Assembly (NCBI GenBank): GCA_039111635.1
Contig: JBCAQO010000013.1
Location: 1,116,001 to 1,180,000 of the forward strand
Direction of reading: 5' to 3'
DNA length: 64,000 nucleotides
DNA from: Heterobasidion occidentale
Lineage: Eukaryota > Basidiomycota > Agaricomycetes > Russulales > Bondarzewiaceae
The notes beneath the pieces were generated by a model, which saw only the letters and a list, made by a program, of their open reading frames with translations, was not told the DNA's origin and made no database searches. The position numbers were made by a program, and so were the translations under genes. This document shows, piece by piece, positions 63,621-64,000 of this stretch. How positions within the stretch are numbered: position 1 is the first letter of the stretch; each line of letters opens with the position of its first letter.

Positions 63621-64000
63621 TCACCTGGTGACGATAAGATTGGCGCAAGTGAAATTTCTGTACATGGCCCGCAGACCATCGGCAATGTATTGTTTCGCGC
63701 CGCTGTGACTATATTCCCAATCGCAGCTGCTCGCACCATGCTCAGTAGCCCTTCCGCACATATAACATATCGAAAGGAAACGCACCGATTAGCCAAAGCT
63801 TCGGCAGCGCCATCCACTGCGAACAACAAGTCCTCACTATCGGTTTCCTTCAACCTGTCCTAGACAGCTGCAGCTTGGGCCATGTCTGGATATTTCTGGA
63901 GTGCGCCGATCCAATTTTCGATGGCCCCCTCTAGGTTTGGCTGTCTCTCTTCTTTCTCCTCTTCGTAATCGCTGTCATCCTCGTCAATGCCAATCATCGC
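63621..64000 (-). CDS. Paralog of the 49-kb protein, 3' end only (runs off right edge)
   Basis: Two exons (64000-63786 and 63726-63621, 59-nt intron) encode DEDDSDYEEEKEERQPNLEG, ENWIGALQKYPDMAQAAAVQ, DRLKETDSEDLLFAVDG and, after the intron, GLRAMYRNFTCANL, ending at TGA 63621-63623. Each block aligns with the C-terminus of 49105-50957 (DENDSDYEEQKE, LVLQKFPD, DRLKESNSEDILFGVDG, GIRAMYGTFTC), and the intron sits at the same codon and phase. It is on the opposite strand, 13 kb away, so the family spread by inverted or dispersed duplication. The final residues differ: this copy stops about 25 residues earlier. Confidence 0.8.

Overview
This is nuclear DNA of a filamentous basidiomycete, most likely a white-rot agaricomycete close to Polyporales. 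The genes carry many short GT-AG introns (about 40-70 nt). The gene set fits wood decay: a cellobiose dehydrogenase with fused cytochrome and flavin domains, a GH95 fucosidase, a hyphal GT2 glycosyltransferase, and F-box and kinase-like families of the sort expanded in these fungi. All gene models below were spliced by eye by following reading phase across introns.

Layout. 0-4.2 kb: two kinase-like paralogs on the minus strand flank a plus-strand gene with a PD-(D/E)xK-like motif. 5-7.2 kb: catalase. 10.4-16 kb: a decayed zone with two degenerate F-box genes, a third F-box scrap and a dead metallophosphoesterase. 16.6-26.3 kb: cellobiose dehydrogenase, V-ATPase subunit E, tRNA-Gly and the GH95 enzyme, all on the minus strand. 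27-30 kb: a possible secreted-protein gene, one copy of an inverted duplication and an aldo/keto reductase. 32-34.6 kb: mitochondrial alternative NADH dehydrogenase. 35.5-46 kb: a GC-rich divergent pair, GT2 glycosyltransferase (minus) and membrane-anchored GH16 (plus), separated by a 1.8 kb shared upstream region. 49-51 kb: an unrecognised 521-residue protein whose paralog enters from the right edge and whose scrap lies at 31.4 kb. 52-54.8 kb: the second copy of the inverted duplication and a broken APH-type phosphotransferase gene. 55-61.4 kb: O-methyltransferase, mitochondrial HMG-box protein, and a GNAT acetyltransferase fused in frame to an Mss4-like domain. 62 kb: a coiled-coil protein built on 21-bp tandem repeats.

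Functional threads. Cellobiose dehydrogenase, GH95 and catalase fit lignocellulose breakdown and peroxide handling. GT2 and GH16 fit wall-polysaccharide synthesis or remodelling at the plasma membrane. The NADH dehydrogenase and the HMG-box protein are mitochondrial.

Caution. Three conserved genes (catalase, NADH dehydrogenase, aldo/keto reductase) each seem to lack exactly one base inside otherwise intact coding sequence. This looks more like leftover assembly indels than gene death. The F-box, phosphoesterase and APH genes carry nonsense codons, several indels or lost active-site motifs and are better candidates for real pseudogenes.
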